Of a stretch of DNA of 64,000 bases, positions 62,166-64,000 are shown one piece after another. The translations under genes were made by a program, and so were the position numbers. The stretch's first letter is position 1, and each line of letters begins with the position of its first letter. The stretch comes from Variovorax paradoxus B4 (GTDB lineage: Bacteria > Pseudomonadota > Gammaproteobacteria > Burkholderiales > Burkholderiaceae_C), in contig NC_022247.1 in NCBI RefSeq assembly GCF_000463015.1, forward strand, positions 4,340,001 to 4,404,000, read 5' to 3'. The notes below the pieces were generated by a model that did not search any database, was not told the DNA's origin, and worked only from the letters and a program-made list of their open reading frames with translations.

Positions 62166-62726
62166 ATGCCCGAGCCATCCCGCCGCATACCGTACCGCAC
62201 CTGGCCAGGCGCGCTCGCGGTGCTCCTTGCCATTGCCGCCTACGTGGGCGGCCTGACCTTCTGGGACAGCCGCACGCCTGGCAACCGGCCGCTGCCCGCG
62301 GGGGAAACGGTGGCCGTCGGCCATGCCAGGTTCGTTCCCGCCAGCGGATGGGAGATGGACGTGTCGCGCTCCAGGGCCGGCCAGTCGTTGATGCTGTTCA
62401 AGGGCGGCCACAAGTTCCTGGTGACCACGCGTGCATGGGCGGGCGGGCCCGACGGTCCGCTGATGCGGCAGCAAAGGCTCATGGAACGCGGCCAGGGCCT
62501 GAACATCGACGGCGACGTGTCCGACTTCGTCACCTCGTGGGGCCTGCAGGGCAAGACCTTTGCGTACTACGGATCGAAGCTGGCCGGCCGGTTCTGGCAA
62601 GTGGTCGACCTCCAGCGCCGCTCGCTCGTGCAGATCGAGTGCTACGGCGCCAGCGACGGCCTGAACGAGACGATGGCCGAGGCCCGCAGCATGCTGGAAT
62701 CCATGGACCTGGAGGCATCGCCGTGA
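62166..62726 (+). CDS. Single-span membrane protein of unknown function, coupled to PrsW-like protease
   Basis: The 186-residue protein has one N-terminal helix (WPGALAVLLAIAAYVGGLTFW) and a soluble domain with a beta-rich look (GHARFVPASGWEMDVSRSRAGQSLMLFKGGHKFLVTTRAW). I do not recognise the family. Its stop overlaps the start of the PrsW-like gene by four bases (GTGA), so the two proteins are probably made together. It could be a partner or substrate of the protease. A start at 62106 would add 20 residues. Confidence 0.72.
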   Translation: MPEPSRRIPYRTWPGALAVLLAIAAYVGGLTFWDSRTPGNRPLPAGETVAVGHARFVPASGWEMDVSRSRAGQSLMLFKGGHKFLVTTRAWAGGPDGPLMRQQRLMERGQGLNIDGDVSDFVTSWGLQGKTFAYYGSKLAGRFWQVVDLQRRSLVQIECYGASDGLNETMAEARSMLESMDLEASP

Positions 62727-63916
62727 GCCCGCCCGCCTTCGAAGGCCAACAGGACCGCGGCGACTGGCCGATCGGCACCGATTCGTTCTTCCAGCCGCAG
62801 CGCGCGGCCTTCTGGCTGCTGGCGGCGCTGATCGTCAACGGCCTGTTCTACACCATCAACATGTTCTCGATGGGTTTCCGTGTCGTCCCCGTCACGGCCC
62901 TGCTGGGCATCCTGGTGTGGGGCATCTACACGCTGGTTTTTCTTCTGGTCTTTCGCACGCTGGACCTGCTCGAACAGCACCCGCCGGAAGCTTTCGTGCT
63001 GGCCTTTGCATGGGGCGGGCTCGGAGCCGTCTACTTCGCCGCGCCGGCGAACATCGCCATCCAGAGCCTGTGCGCCAAGCTGGTGTCGCCGGATTTCGTG
63101 GCGCTCTGGGGACCGGCCATCGCGGGCCCGATCACCGAGGAGTTCCTGAAGATCGCCGGCGTCATCCTGCTGGTGCTGGTGGCGCGCAACCAGTTCCAGA
63201 CTTATCTGTCGGTGCTGATCGTGGGTGCCATGGCGGGCCTGGGTTTCCAGGTGGTCGAGAACCTGACCTACACCGTCAACGCCTCCATGCATTTTCCGCT
63301 CGAGAACCAGGTGTCTCCGGTGCTCATCAACCTGCTGACGCGCGGGCTGCTGAGCGGACTGTGGAGCCACGCGGCCTACACGACGATCGCGTCCTTCGGC
63401 GTCGCCTGGTTCCTGCTGCATCCGGAGCGGTCGATGGCGGCGAGGATCGCCTGCGCATTCCTGTGCTTCGCACTCGCGTGGGCGATGCATTTCATCTGGA
63501 ACTCGCCATGGCTCGAAGACCTCTTCGACGGCGGGTATGGCGACATGGCGGTGCTGCTCGTCGTCAAGGGCATTCCCGCGATGATTGCGGCGGGCCTCTT
63601 CTGGCGGGTTGCTGCGCGCGAGAACGGCGCCTACCTGCATGCGCTGGCGGCCTACTTCGTGCCGGAGCGCGAGCTGATCCGCGACGACGAGTGGATCCGC
63701 CTGGGCGCGCCCTTGTTGCGGTATCGGATTCGCAGGCAGATGGGCTGGACCTTCGGCCTGCGGGCCAGGCGGCTGAAGACGCTGCTGCAGCGCGAGCAAT
63801 TGCGGCTGATCCGAAAAGCGATGACCTATGGGCGCGGAGCGCAGACGCTGCGGCATGAAGTGGCGATAAGGCGCATACGCGCCGAGCTGGATCCGCTCAT
63901 TGCAACGCCACCCTGA
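62723..63916 (+). CDS. PrsW-family intramembrane metalloprotease
   Basis: The 397-residue protein has about eight helices with the PrsW active-site motifs on successive helices: ITEEFLKI (EE), GFQVVENLTY, SHAAYTT and MHFIWNS (histidines). GGAGG precedes the GTG at 62723. PrsW and relatives cut membrane proteins such as anti-sigma factors or control protease activity. The coupled upstream protein with a single membrane span is a possible substrate. No sigma/anti-sigma pair is in view. Confidence 0.87.
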   Translation: MSPPAFEGQQDRGDWPIGTDSFFQPQRAAFWLLAALIVNGLFYTINMFSMGFRVVPVTALLGILVWGIYTLVFLLVFRTLDLLEQHPPEAFVLAFAWGGLGAVYFAAPANIAIQSLCAKLVSPDFVALWGPAIAGPITEEFLKIAGVILLVLVARNQFQTYLSVLIVGAMAGLGFQVVENLTYTVNASMHFPLENQVSPVLINLLTRGLLSGLWSHAAYTTIASFGVAWFLLHPERSMAARIACAFLCFALAWAMHFIWNSPWLEDLFDGGYGDMAVLLVVKGIPAMIAAGLFWRVAARENGAYLHALAAYFVPERELIRDDEWIRLGAPLLRYRIRRQMGWTFGLRARRLKTLLQREQLRLIRKAMTYGRGAQTLRHEVAIRRIRAELDPLIATPP

Positions 63917-64000
63917 GCGATGGGCCTCAGCCATGGCGATCGATCTTCGGCTGGCATTCCATCGAGGTCAATGGCCCTGGATCCTTCTGGGCGTCCGGTG

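Noticed and set aside
63917..64000. Possible gene start at the right edge
   Set aside because: The last 84 bases show no start with a ribosome site and no recognisable protein on either strand.

Overview
The window looks like chromosome of a Variovorax-type betaproteobacterium (Burkholderiales, Comamonadaceae). The reasons are very high GC, dense catabolic and transport genes with many LysR, GntR, TRAP and Bug proteins, and a gcl-hyi-glxR glyoxylate operon. No rRNA, tRNA or CRISPR array was seen. One complete insertion sequence is present.

Layout. 1-5.2 kb: partial TetR regulator, extended SDR, exported alpha/beta hydrolase, NCS2 purine permease, aldo/keto reductase. 5.3-9.6 kb: sensor kinase, FixJ-like response regulator and MHS-family organic-acid transporter. 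9.6-11.9 kb: a two-gene exopolysaccharide unit (PgaC-like synthase plus outer-membrane barrel). 12-14.2 kb: dicarboxylate symporter and its GntR regulator. 14.3-17.5 kb: AI-2E family transporter, DUF2141 protein, carotenoid oxygenase. 17.5-22 kb: LysR regulator and gcl-hyi-glxR. 22-26 kb: halogenase-like flavoprotein and malic enzyme. 26-30 kb: DapA-family lyase with a TRAP transporter. 30-36 kb: NMT1-type ABC importer, purine-deaminase-like enzyme, a second binding protein, an Fe(II)/2OG oxygenase and a VOC protein. 36-41 kb: LpxO, an HxlR-controlled dehydrogenase, OsmC, Lrp and DadA. 41-44 kb: Rieske oxygenase, a second deaminase, UreD. 44-47 kb: LysR, dehydrogenase, EamA. 47-52.4 kb: LysR-controlled organosulfur genes. 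52.4-59.4 kb: hydrolase, small exported proteins, TonB receptor, CstA-YbdD. 59.5-61.1 kb: an IS1380-family element. 61.1-64 kb: NlpC/P60 lipoprotein, DUF1801 protein, PrsW.

The most interesting signal lies at 30-44 kb. Three leaders (33398-33478 +, 42332-42391 +, 42158-42197 -) carry the conserved core of the xanthine-sensing NMT1-motif riboswitch. Each is preceded at a nearly fixed distance by a sigma-54-like -24/-12 element. They head a purine-type binding protein with two accessory genes, a deaminase-ureD unit, and a solitary Rieske oxygenase. The alternative pairings I can draw (anti-Shine-Dalgarno in two leaders, a terminator in the third) would all make xanthine an activator. This suggests a nitrogen-limitation AND xanthine gate over purine scavenging, with guanine/xanthine uptake, deamination, oxidation and urea breakdown as the likely chain. 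The gcl-hyi-glxR operon and the NCS2 permease fit the same theme, since ureide breakdown yields glyoxylate.

Other notable points: the IS1380 element clipped the last eight codons of an NlpC/P60 lipoprotein and now supplies its stop codon, and several regulators have clear inverted-repeat operators next to their genes.
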